A stretch of 17,732 nucleotides of DNA from Methylotenera sp. GTDB lineage: Bacteria; Pseudomonadota; Gammaproteobacteria; Burkholderiales; Methylophilaceae. Below the pieces are notes generated by a model. It did no database searches, had not been told where the DNA came from, and saw only the letters and a program-made list of their open reading frames with translations. Positions 1 through 7,792 of the stretch are shown here, in pieces (position 1 is the stretch's first letter; each line of letters begins with the position of its first letter). The stretch covers positions 1 through 17,732 of the forward strand of contig DAIDAH010000025.1 in NCBI GenBank assembly GCA_027310735.1, read 5' to 3'. Position numbers and translations under genes: made by a program.

Positions 1-8
1 GAATAAAA

Positions 9-1073
9 ATGAACCGTAAACTAGCCACGATCATTGGCATACAAGCATTTCTAATCGTCGTGCTATTTTGGGTATTGGTGTTTTATGGTAAAGATGAATA
101 CGAAGCCTCAAGCCAAGAGTCCGAAGATAGTATTGAAGCACCCAACCATGTGAATGCTAAGGCTGGAGTCACTGTAATTTCACTCAGCACCGCAACGCAA
201 GCACAAAGTGAAATTAAAACCACGGCGCTCCAGGCCAATACTCACCAAACAAGCCTAAGCACCTATGGCAATGTGATAGGCATTGATAACTTAACAGAAC
301 TTCGCACGCGCTATTTAGCAGCCAAGGCCGAAGCTGACATATTACAAACAAATCTCACACACAGTAAAATTGAATACGATCGTCAATACTCGCTTAACCT
401 CGATGACAAGAATGTTTCCGACAAGACCGTTGCATCCGCACTAGCAACCATCAAAGCCGATGAAGCAAAAGTATTTGCGGCGGAATCCAGCGCTAAAAAT
501 ATCGCTGACAGTATGCGCCAACTTTGGGGAGAAGCGCTCACCGAGCAAGCTACGCGTCAAAACTCAAGTACACTCCTGCACAACTTGCTTAACTTCAAAG
601 ATGCGTTAATACAAATTACGTTACCCTTTGACTCATCAGAACCCAACAAAAACAGCCGCATCACAGTTTCACCTATAGCAGCGCCATCACACACTATTAG
701 TGCTTACTTCATTTCACGCGCACCTCTCAGCAACGCCACTATTCAAGGTAAAACTTATTTTTACCATGCTACATCCGAAGACTTACGCGCAGGCATGCAA
801 GTCAAAATACTAAGCACGTCATCTAAAGGAAGCGTAAATGGCGTCACCATACCGAGTAGTGCAGTGGTTTGGTATGCGGGCAAGCCGTGGGTGTATCAAA
901 AAATAGGGGTCGATCAGTTTAGCCGGTTGCCAATTAATACCGATGTTGAAGTTGAAAATGGCTGGTTCTACCAAGGTAAGCTCAAGCCAAACGACCAAGT
1001 TGTGACAAATGGTGCGCAACTATTACTTTCAGAAGAATTTAAATCACAAATCAAAAATGAAAATGAGGACTAA
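9..1073 (+). CDS. Periplasmic adaptor (membrane fusion) subunit of an RND efflux system
   Basis: This 354-residue protein most likely bridges the inner-membrane RND pump encoded next to it and an outer-membrane channel. An N-terminal hydrophobic helix (about residues 8-27) anchors it, followed by an acidic linker (about 28-50). A charged, Ala-rich helical stretch (about 98-170) resembles the adaptor alpha-hairpin. A C-terminal beta-rich part (about 225-345) with GVTIPSSAVVW and a VVTNGAQLLLSEE-like end is typical of RND adaptors. The two lipoyl half-motifs that normally flank the hairpin are hard to recognise: the segment after it (about 185-215) lacks a usual 'AP.dG.v' pattern. The ATG at 9 lies just after a TAA (4-6) that may end an upstream gene, so the operon probably starts outside the window. 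The pump gene follows 84 bases downstream. Family assignment is fairly sure; substrate is unknown. Confidence 0.8.
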   Translation: MNRKLATIIGIQAFLIVVLFWVLVFYGKDEYEASSQESEDSIEAPNHVNAKAGVTVISLSTATQAQSEIKTTALQANTHQTSLSTYGNVIGIDNLTELRTRYLAAKAEADILQTNLTHSKIEYDRQYSLNLDDKNVSDKTVASALATIKADEAKVFAAESSAKNIADSMRQLWGEALTEQATRQNSSTLLHNLLNFKDALIQITLPFDSSEPNKNSRITVSPIAAPSHTISAYFISRAPLSNATIQGKTYFYHATSEDLRAGMQVKILSTSSKGSVNGVTIPSSAVVWYAGKPWVYQKIGVDQFSRLPINTDVEVENGWFYQGKLKPNDQVVTNGAQLLLSEEFKSQIKNENED

Positions 1074-1142
1074 ATTGAAAAATTTAGACTTAGTTTCAGT
1101 GAAAGCCAATGTAACGAAGCGGTGTTACTCTGGAGCAGAAAT

Positions 1143-1147
1143 AAGGA
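1143..1147 (+). promoter_or_regulatory. Ribosome binding site that sets the RND pump start
   Basis: AAGGA lies 10 bases before ATG 1158 and 13 before ATG 1161. The upstream in-frame GTG at 1122 has no comparable site, and its extra 12 residues are polar and unlike the family N-terminus. This favours the start at 1158 (or 1161). Confidence 0.55.
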
Positions 1148-1157
1148 CTCCATTATC

Positions 1158-4100
1158 ATGATGTCGACATTAGTCCGTTTTTCCATCCGCTATAGTGGCG
1201 TCATTTTTGGCTTAGCATGCTTAGTTGTGCTATATGGCTTGTATAGCCTCTCGCATAGTAACTTAGATGTATTTCCTGAGTTCTCCCCCACACAGATCAT
1301 CATTCAGACAGAGTCCCCAGGCTTATCTGCAGAACTTGTAGAAAGCCTAGTTAGCCAGCCAATTGAAACCAGCATTGCGGGAACGGTTGGCATTAAATTT
1401 ACGCGCTCGCAATCTATCCCGGGGCTATCGATCGTTACGGTAATTTTTAATGAAAATACAAATATTTATCGTGATAGACAAGTTATTGCCGAACGTTTGG
1501 CCACACTGAGCAACAAATTACCCCAAGGTATCACACCCAACATCACCCCTCTCACCTCCTCCGCCAGCACGGTGCTAGGTGTAGGTTTAACGTCAAAAAC
1601 ACGCAGCCTCACAGAATTACGCACACTTGTAGATTGGACAATTGTGCCGCACTTGCTCGCCATTCCCGGCGTTGCAGACGTCAATGTATTTGGCGGTAAA
1701 GTGCGTCAACTTCAGGTTCAGGTAGATCCTGAAAAAATGATACGTTATGGTGTCTCCCTCACACAAATTGAAGATGCCGTTAAAAAAGCAACTGGGGTGC
1801 GTGGCAATGGCTTTATAGAAAACAATAATCAACGCATCGTCATCAACACTGAGGGGCAATCGACAACGCCTGAAAAACTAGCACTGGCCACATTACTACA
1901 CAAGAACGGCCAAACGATTCGACTAGGAGACATAGGTAAAGTGGTTGCAGGCGCAGCACCTTCTATTAGCGCAGCTGCCATTAATGAGGAAACCGGCGTA
2001 TATCTATCCGTACAAGGCCAGTTAGGTGCCAATACCTATGAAGTGACTAAAGAAATTGAGCAATCATTACAAGAAATAAAGCCTGCATTACAGGCTGAAT
2101 CTGTCGAATTACATGAAGGACTATTCAGACCTGCAAACTTTATTGAAGTATCCATTAAAGGGGTACGTACCGACATTTTAATTGGCTCGATTTTAGTCAT
2201 CAGCGTACTGTTCTTGTTTTTATTCAATGCACGCACTGCATTTATATCAGCCAGCGCAATTCCATTATCTTTACTCACGGCTATTGTTGTCATGAGCTAT
2301 TTCAATATTGGCATCAATATTATGGTCTTGGGTGGATTAGCCATCGCACTGGGAGAAGTCGTTGACGATGCCATTATTGACACTGAAAACATCTTCCGAC
2401 GTCTGCGCGAGAATAGATTACTCTCGCAACCGTTACCAACACATCGCGTGGTATTTAACGCCTCGATGGAGGTAAGGGGCTCCGTTGTTTACGCCACCAT
2501 CATCGTAGCTCTTGTATTTATGCCGCTACTCACATTGGGTGGGGTTGCCGGAAAACTATTCGCCCCACTCGGTATCGCATATATCGCTGCAATCATGGCG
2601 TCATTATTGGTCGCCCTCACCCTCACCCCAGCGCTATGCTATTTGCTACTAGGCAATGCCAAGCTTGATGCGGAAGATCCTCCAATGATACGTATCATCA
2701 AAAAATGGTACGTGAACGCTCTTTATAAGATAGAAAAAAAATATAAAGTCATCATGAGTATCAGTTTTTTGGTCATTGCTCTTGGCTTAGGGCTATTACC
2801 ATTATTCAAAAGCCAGTTCATCCCTGCGTTGAATGAAGGCCACTATATTATGCACATGACCGCAGTCCCAGGTACTTCTGAACAGGAATCATTGCGTATC
2901 GGCAAAAGAGTATCAGCAACCATTCGTGCAATTAAGGGGGTCAAATCTGTGACGCAATGGGTAGGCCGCGCACAGAATGGTGCAGACACATTCGGCACTC
3001 ATTACAGTGAATTTGAAATTGAGATTGGCTCTGTTTCAGGCGAAGAGCAACGCCGGATACTCACAAGCATTCGCGAAGAGTTAGCTGGCGAAGAGGTTGA
3101 CGATGACCATGACGGCAAAGCTGAGCCAGGTTTCGTAGGTGTTAATTTTGCCATTAATACGTTTTTAACAGAACGTATTGAAGAAACCATCTCAGGCTAT
3201 GCGGCCTCCACAGTCATTAATATTTATGGCAACGACCTTGATGCACTGGATCGTGATGCACAAGCCGTAGCTGGCGTCGTTAGCGGGATAAAAGGTGCCT
3301 CCGATGTATTTGTTCAGTCACCATCAGGCACACCTCAGTTAGTCGTCCGTTTACGCCCTGAACGGCTCGCACAATGGGGATTACAACCCACCGATGTGTT
3401 AGACAATGTTCGCGCTGCTTACGAAAGCGTACCGATAACGCAAGTCTACCAAGGCAGCCATGTTGTTGGCGTCAGCGTTGTGCTGGATTCGCAGGCAAGA
3501 GACGATATTACCGACATGGGCAATTTACCGCTCTTCAATATTGAAGGTAAGTTACTGCACTTACGCGACGTTGCAGACATTGTGCAAGAAAATGGTCGCT
3601 CAAAAATACTTCATGCCAGTGCCAAGCGCATTCAAACGGTAACCGCTAATGTTGTTGGTCGCGATATTGATGCATTTACTGACGAACTTAAAAGCAAGAT
3701 TAAAAATGACGTGAGCTTATCTCAGGGCACCTATCTGGAATTTACTGGCGCAGCTGAAGCCAATGCAAAATCTCGAGAAACACTTATCCTGCAATCCCTA
3801 TTAGCCGGGGTTGCAGTGTTCTTAATGCTCTACATTGCATTTGGGCATTTACGCAATTTACTACTTACCTTTGTAAACCTGCCATTTGCTTTAATTGGCG
3901 GGATACTTGCCGCAATGTTTACTGGCGGTTGGATTTCTCTGGGCTCAATGGTTGGATTTGTGACGTTATTTGGTATCACCCTACGCAACTCCATTATGAT
4001 GGTGTCGCATTACCAGCACTTGGTCGATAAAGAAAATTGCGTTTGGGGTCTGGAAACCTGTATCCGCGGCGCATCAGAACGATTGCCGTCAATCCTGATG

Positions 4101-4295
4101 ACGGCTTTAGTGACAGCATTAGGCTTGCTCCCGTTAGCCGCTGGCAGCGGTCAACCGGGACGTGAAATTGAAGGACCAATGGCCATCATTATTGTCGGTG
4201 GGCTAGTCACCTCCACAATACTCAATTTACTCATCCTGCCCACGATCATGTTGCATTTCGGCAGGTTCAATAAATCTGAACTAAAAGACATGTAA
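1158..4295 (+). CDS. Heavy-metal-type (CusA/CzcA class) RND efflux pump, inner-membrane subunit
   Basis: This 1045-residue proton-driven pump would export substrate from the periplasm or inner membrane through the adaptor and an outer-membrane channel. The N-terminus (MMSTLVRFSIRYSGVIF) is the usual cytoplasmic lead into TM1. A first large periplasmic domain follows, then the TM2-6 block beginning near residue 345, a second periplasmic domain (about 555-855), and the final TM block from about 870 with the family ending GPMAIIIVGGLVTSTILNLLILP. TM4 reads ALGEVVDDAIIDTEN (397-411), keeping D403 and E410 of the proton-relay region of metal RND pumps. By manual alignment the CusA methionine triad is absent (near H566, Y616 and E676), so copper/silver transport is not supported; a divalent cation or another substrate is possible. 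An acidic loop with DDDHDG lies at 648-653. The gene ends on a strong terminator. Family is certain, substrate is not. Confidence 0.95.
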   Translation: MMSTLVRFSIRYSGVIFGLACLVVLYGLYSLSHSNLDVFPEFSPTQIIIQTESPGLSAELVESLVSQPIETSIAGTVGIKFTRSQSIPGLSIVTVIFNENTNIYRDRQVIAERLATLSNKLPQGITPNITPLTSSASTVLGVGLTSKTRSLTELRTLVDWTIVPHLLAIPGVADVNVFGGKVRQLQVQVDPEKMIRYGVSLTQIEDAVKKATGVRGNGFIENNNQRIVINTEGQSTTPEKLALATLLHKNGQTIRLGDIGKVVAGAAPSISAAAINEETGVYLSVQGQLGANTYEVTKEIEQSLQEIKPALQAESVELHEGLFRPANFIEVSIKGVRTDILIGSILVISVLFLFLFNARTAFISASAIPLSLLTAIVVMSYFNIGINIMVLGGLAIALGEVVDDAIIDTENIFRRLRENRLLSQPLPTHRVVFNASMEVRGSVVYATIIVALVFMPLLTLGGVAGKLFAPLGIAYIAAIMASLLVALTLTPALCYLLLGNAKLDAEDPPMIRIIKKWYVNALYKIEKKYKVIMSISFLVIALGLGLLPLFKSQFIPALNEGHYIMHMTAVPGTSEQESLRIGKRVSATIRAIKGVKSVTQWVGRAQNGADTFGTHYSEFEIEIGSVSGEEQRRILTSIREELAGEEVDDDHDGKAEPGFVGVNFAINTFLTERIEETISGYAASTVINIYGNDLDALDRDAQAVAGVVSGIKGASDVFVQSPSGTPQLVVRLRPERLAQWGLQPTDVLDNVRAAYESVPITQVYQGSHVVGVSVVLDSQARDDITDMGNLPLFNIEGKLLHLRDVADIVQENGRSKILHASAKRIQTVTANVVGRDIDAFTDELKSKIKNDVSLSQGTYLEFTGAAEANAKSRETLILQSLLAGVAVFLMLYIAFGHLRNLLLTFVNLPFALIGGILAAMFTGGWISLGSMVGFVTLFGITLRNSIMMVSHYQHLVDKENCVWGLETCIRGASERLPSILMTALVTALGLLPLAAGSGQPGREIEGPMAIIIVGGLVTSTILNLLILPTIMLHFGRFNKSELKDM

Positions 4296-4328
4296 AAAAA
4301 GAGACTCTTGGTTAAGAGCCCCTTTTTT
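4295..4328. terminator. Bidirectional intrinsic terminator between the RND pump gene and rimO
   Basis: A CTCTT/AAGAG stem with a GGTT loop (4305-4318) extends outward through G-C pairs and two A/C mismatches to a run of six A (4295-4300) paired with six T (4323-4328). The T-run serves the plus-strand pump gene, and the A-run gives a U-tract for convergent rimO. The structure directly overlaps the pump stop codon and lies 17 bases beyond the rimO stop. Confidence 0.85.
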
Positions 4329-4345
4329 ACTTACACTAAAACTAC

Positions 4346-5701
4346 TTAACTTCTTGGTGGCCCACCGCGTAAATCATGCCCATCAGCGCTGTAAATTTCT
4401 ACTTCTACAAAATCACCAGGGCTTAAGCCTTCAGCATCCTCCAAATACACTACGCCATCAATTTCAGGCGCATCAGCCTTGGTGCGGCCAATCGCTTCAA
4501 TATTACCTTGCACATCCGTTACAATTTCATCGACCAGCACGGTTTGCATACTACCAATTTTAGCGTGTAATTTAGCTGCGCTAATGCGCTCTTGCACTTC
4601 CATAAAGCGGCTGAGGCGTTCTTGCTTCACTTCTTCGGGCACTGGGTTTGGCAACTCATTGGCTTTAGCGCCATCAACAGCTGAGTAAGCAAAACAACCT
4701 ACCCTATCCAGCTGCGCTTCTTCTAAAAAGTCGAGCATCATTTGGAAATCATCCTCGGTTTCGCCAGGAAAGCCAGCAATGAATGTACTACGCACAGTAA
4801 TATCTGGGCAAATTTCTCGCCAAGCTTTAATGCGCGCCAAGTTATTTTCAGCATGCGCTGGGCGTTTCATGGCTTTAAGAATGCGTGGGCTAGCGTGCTG
4901 AAATGGCACGTCCAGATAAGGCAGAATTAAACCATCAGCCATTAATGGGATTACTTCGTCCACATGTGGATAAGGGTAAACGTAATGCAAACGCACCCAC
5001 ACACCAAGCTCACTCAAGCTTTGGCAAAGCTCCGTCATACGCGTTTTAACTGGGCGACCATTCCAAAAACCTGAGCGGTATTTTACATCCACACCGTATG
5101 CTGAAGTGTCTTGCGAAATCACCAGAATTTCAGAAACACCTGCATTGACCAGATTCTCGGCTTCATTCATCACGTCGCCAATCGGGCGACTCACCAAATC
5201 GCCACGCAAACTTGGAATAATGCAGAAACTGCAGCGATGATTACAGCCTTCCGAAATCTTAAGATACGCATAATGACTAGGCGTCAGGCGAATACCTTGT
5301 GCAGGCACTAAGTCAACAAATGGTTCGTGCATTTTTGGCAAGTTAGCGTGCACTGCGGTCATCACCTCCTCTAACGCATGTGGCCCTGTAACCGCCAATA
5401 CGCTTGGGTGTGCGGCTTCAACCACACCTTTTTTTGCGCCTAAACAGCCAGTCACAATCACCTTGCCGTTTTTATTGATCGCTTCACCAATCGCATCCAG
5501 CGACTCCTCTACGGCGCTATCAATAAAGCCACAAGTATTCACCACCACCAAATCGGCTTCTTCATAGCTCCCGGAAATTTCATAGCCTTCAGCACGTAAT
5601 TGGGTCAGAATGCGTTCTGCATCTGATCCTGCTTTAGGGCAGCCCAAAGAAACAAAACCCACTTTTGGCGGAGTGTTTTTAGTTGTGGTATTAGTTGTCA
5701 T
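4346..5701 (-). CDS. rimO: Ribosomal protein S12 (aspartate) methylthiotransferase RimO
   Basis: This 451-residue radical-SAM enzyme adds a methylthio group to the conserved aspartate of ribosomal protein S12. The N-terminal MTTase domain carries the three cysteines for the auxiliary iron-sulfur cluster: C21 (SLGCPK), C57 (NTCGF) and C86 (VTGCLG). The radical-SAM motif is C153-C157-C160 in GCNHRCSFCIIPSLRG, where IIPSLRG is characteristic of RimO rather than MiaB. A C-terminal TRAM domain (about 378-446) ends in DLRGGPPRS. Length fits the family. The start at 5701 has a weak AGG site seven bases upstream. It is transcribed convergently with the RND pump gene and shares its terminator, and is divergent from the small membrane gene at 5739. 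Identification is very secure. Confidence 0.97.
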   Translation of the reverse strand: MTTNTTTKNTPPKVGFVSLGCPKAGSDAERILTQLRAEGYEISGSYEEADLVVVNTCGFIDSAVEESLDAIGEAINKNGKVIVTGCLGAKKGVVEAAHPSVLAVTGPHALEEVMTAVHANLPKMHEPFVDLVPAQGIRLTPSHYAYLKISEGCNHRCSFCIIPSLRGDLVSRPIGDVMNEAENLVNAGVSEILVISQDTSAYGVDVKYRSGFWNGRPVKTRMTELCQSLSELGVWVRLHYVYPYPHVDEVIPLMADGLILPYLDVPFQHASPRILKAMKRPAHAENNLARIKAWREICPDITVRSTFIAGFPGETEDDFQMMLDFLEEAQLDRVGCFAYSAVDGAKANELPNPVPEEVKQERLSRFMEVQERISAAKLHAKIGSMQTVLVDEIVTDVQGNIEAIGRTKADAPEIDGVVYLEDAEGLSPGDFVEVEIYSADGHDLRGGPPRS

Positions 5702-5738
5702 AAAAAACCTAAAATCTTAAAAAAACTTAAAAAAGAAT

Positions 5739-5978
5739 ATGTATATTATTGCAATTGCCTGGCTGTATGTTGTGACCTTAATGGCCGCAACCGAAAAAAC
5801 GATAGTGGCAGGCTTACTGACGTTTATATTTTATGGCTTACTGCCTTGTGCTCTTTTACTGTGGATACTGGGTGCAAAACATCGTAAATTTAAAAAAGCC
5901 GCTCAACACAGCAAGAGCGGTCTAACCGAGGACAGTATGCGCAACCCAGATAGTGCAAACACCAAGGCCAATGAGTAA
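5739..5978 (+). CDS. Small conserved two-helix membrane protein of unknown function
   Basis: This 79-residue protein has two hydrophobic stretches (about residues 2-17 and 21-44) separated by a short ATEKT turn. A basic segment (HRKFKK, about 48-53) and a polar, low-complexity tail follow. The hydrophobic hairpin ending in positive charges predicts both ends in the cytoplasm. I recall similar small proteins in betaproteobacteria, but I can give no function. The start codon follows an A-rich stretch with no good Shine-Dalgarno sequence. It is divergent from rimO, and its last 57 bases overlap the 3' end of the ZIP gene on the other strand. The ZIP terminator lies inside its coding sequence. 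The polar tail after about residue 50 could therefore be tolerated extension rather than functional protein. Confidence 0.68.
   Translation: MYIIAIAWLYVVTLMAATEKTIVAGLLTFIFYGLLPCALLLWILGAKHRKFKKAAQHSKSGLTEDSMRNPDSANTKANE
5892..5920 (-). terminator. Intrinsic terminator of the ZIP transporter gene
   Basis: Read on the minus strand, a CCGCTC/GAGCGG stem (5915-5920 with 5899-5904) encloses a 10-base loop. After one C it is followed by TTTTTT (5892-5897). It begins one base past the TAG stop of the ZIP gene (5922-5924). It lies entirely inside the plus-strand gene 5739-5978, covering its codons for KKAAQHSKSG. Confidence 0.75.
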
Positions 5979-6833
5979 CACCTGACTAATCGTAGCCTTT
6001 AATTCTGTGCGTTTATGCAAGCCAGGAATTAAGTCTGCCACTGCCACATATAGCAAGCTGGAAGCTGCCAGAGCCAACACAACCGGTATCCAGCTTTGGA
6101 CATATTGCAGCGCATAAAATGCCATTAAACCACCAATTAATGTGGCTAAACTTGAAACCAGATTAAAAATTAACGCTCTTTTTTTACTATAGCCTGAATG
6201 TAACAGAATCAGAAAATCACCCACTTCTTGTGGAATTTCATGCGCAATAATCGCCAGTGCAGTCACAATGCCCAGCTTGATATCCGCGGTAAAAGCGGCA
6301 GCGATTAAAATACCATCGATAAAATTATGAAAGGTGTCACCTATCATAATCATCAAACCACTTCGACCTCCATCATGCTCATGTACATGGCTGTGTCCGG
6401 TGCCAAGTAATATGGAGGGGTGCTGCGCATTACTTGCCAACTTATATTTAGTATTACCGTCAGAATTCTCTTGCTTAGCAGGCACTTGTGCACAATCTGC
6501 CTCACTATGCATGGCATGCACTTCACAATGATCGCCGTGGCAATGGCGCCATATCACCAATTTTTCCAATACAAAAAATAATAGCAAGCCGAGTAACAAT
6601 GTGGCCGAAACCGTTTCCACACTGCCAGAAATACTAAAGGCATGCGGCAAAATCTCTAAAAAAACAGCACCAAGCATGGCACCGATGGCATAGCTCACGA
6701 GCATAGGCACCCACGCCGTACGCACATTCAGTGCAAACAATGCCGCCAAGGAAACGCTCAATACGCCACCTAACAGGCTAGACAATATGATCCAAGCAGG
6801 TACAGACATCGTGAAATTAGCAAAACCTAACAT
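5922..6833 (-). CDS. ZIP-family divalent metal (zinc) transporter
   Basis: This 303-residue polytopic protein would import zinc or other divalent cations into the cytoplasm. The two family-defining intramembrane metal sites are intact: TM4 HNFIDG (169-174) and TM5 HEIPQE (198-203). The long loop between TM3 and TM4 is histidine- and cysteine-rich (H97, H99, H102, H106, H109; then H147, H149, H151, H153), as in ZIP metal-sensing loops. About eight hydrophobic segments are present, three before this loop. M1 at 6833 lacks a clear Shine-Dalgarno sequence. M9 (6809, MSVPAWIILSS) would also give a good N-terminus, so the first eight residues are uncertain. It runs divergently from the dioxygenase gene across a 142-base gap containing a TATAAT box, and a terminator follows its stop. 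Family is certain; zinc as main substrate is inferred. Confidence 0.93.
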   Translation of the reverse strand: MLGFANFTMSVPAWIILSSLLGGVLSVSLAALFALNVRTAWVPMLVSYAIGAMLGAVFLEILPHAFSISGSVETVSATLLLGLLLFFVLEKLVIWRHCHGDHCEVHAMHSEADCAQVPAKQENSDGNTKYKLASNAQHPSILLGTGHSHVHEHDGGRSGLMIMIGDTFHNFIDGILIAAAFTADIKLGIVTALAIIAHEIPQEVGDFLILLHSGYSKKRALIFNLVSSLATLIGGLMAFYALQYVQSWIPVVLALAASSLLYVAVADLIPGLHKRTELKATISQVLLIGLGVCTIWVAHTVLG

Positions 6834-6887
6834 AAATTATTCAAATATTGCATTAATTGGGTCGAATCAAACTAAAATGAGGTGTGC

Positions 6888-6893
6888 ATTATA
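6888..6893 (-). promoter_or_regulatory. Candidate -10 box for the ZIP gene
   Basis: A perfect TATAAT reads on the minus strand 55 bases before the ZIP start codon. No good -35 hexamer is seen at 16-18 bases, so either an activator is needed or the match is chance. An AT-rich inverted repeat (TTAATA, three bases, TATTAA; 6917-6931) lies where the -35 would be expected to start and could bind a regulator. No Zur-like box was recognised. Confidence 0.35.
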
Positions 6894-6975
6894 AACGAGC
6901 TAACACATTGATGCGCTTAATACATTATTAAAAGCTATCGCAAAATACTTGCAATTACCATCACGCATATAAAAC

Positions 6976-7782
6976 ATGAACACATCTGCTGAAAAATCTC
7001 AAACCCTTGGCAGCGCAGGACGCATGCCGGCCCTATTTCTTGGTCACGGCAACCCAATGAACGCAATTACAGAGAATCCCTACCGTGACGCGTGGCTTGC
7101 GTTGGGAAAAACACTGCCGCGCCCTAAAGCCATTTTATGCATCTCTGCACACTGGCAAACCAACGGCACACAGCTATGCGTAGCGGAGCATCCTGAAACA
7201 ATTCATGACTTTGGTGGATTCCCGCCACAATTATTTGCACAGCAATACCCTGCACCAGGTGCGCCTCAGTACGCAGAAAGCATCTGCAACTTATTACCTA
7301 CCGGCACTATTACGCCTACACTGAACTGGGGCTTAGATCATGGTGCATGGACGATATTACAATCCCTGTTCCCTGCCGCTGATATACCTGTATTGCAACT
7401 AAGCCTAGATACAAAACTGGATTTTGCAGCCCACTTTACATTAGCCACTCAGCTCGCAAGCCTACGCGAACAGGGAATCATGATAATTGGTAGCGGTAAT
7501 ATTGTGCACAACTTGTCACAGCTCAATTTTCAAGGTGGTACTTATGACTGGGCTGTGACTTTTGACAACTATATTAAAGTAGCTCTGGAAACGAATGACG
7601 ATGAGGCTTTAATAGAGATTGTGCGTGCCGGAGATTCATCCAAACTATCTGTACCCACCATCGAGCATTATTTACCGTTGCTATATATTGCAGCAGTACG
7701 ACACGCTTCAGACCAGATGCGCTTCTTTAATGAAACCTTTGATTTAGGCGCACTGAGCATGCGCAGTGTTATTTATCACTAG
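6976..7782 (+). CDS. ygiD: LigB-family extradiol dioxygenase, YgiD/DODA type
   Basis: This 268-residue protein matches the 4,5-DOPA extradiol dioxygenase family, which cleaves the catechol ring of DOPA-like substrates. Family signatures run in order: MPALFLGHGNPMN, SAHWQTNGT, TIHDFGGFP, QYPAPGAP, LDHGAWTIL, GSGNIVHNL and EHYLPLLY. The predicted metal ligands are H24, H59, H178 and H231, all present at the expected spacing, with H122 as a further conserved active-site histidine. Bacterial members are reported to bind zinc, and their natural substrate is often unclear. No ring-cleavage pathway genes lie nearby, so a catabolic role is not supported by context. The start at 6976 has no clear Shine-Dalgarno sequence; M17 (7024) sits directly at the conserved core and is a less likely alternative. 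It converges on pgeF with a 10-base gap and no visible terminator. Confidence 0.93.
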   Translation: MNTSAEKSQTLGSAGRMPALFLGHGNPMNAITENPYRDAWLALGKTLPRPKAILCISAHWQTNGTQLCVAEHPETIHDFGGFPPQLFAQQYPAPGAPQYAESICNLLPTGTITPTLNWGLDHGAWTILQSLFPAADIPVLQLSLDTKLDFAAHFTLATQLASLREQGIMIIGSGNIVHNLSQLNFQGGTYDWAVTFDNYIKVALETNDDEALIEIVRAGDSSKLSVPTIEHYLPLLYIAAVRHASDQMRFFNETFDLGALSMRSVIYH

Positions 7783-7792
7783 CAAAGCTTAC

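Noticed and set aside
1122..1157. GTG-initiated 12-residue extension of the RND pump
   Set aside because: No ribosome site precedes the GTG, the extension is unlike the family N-terminus, and AAGGA at 1143-1147 serves the ATG at 1158.
1158..4295. Calling the pump CusA (copper/silver)
   Set aside because: The aligned methionine triad is not present, and no cusF, cusC or copper regulator is in the window.
6976..7782. Aromatic-catabolism locus around the extradiol dioxygenase
   Set aside because: No ring-hydroxylating, semialdehyde or transport genes lie nearby; the neighbours are a ZIP importer and pgeF.
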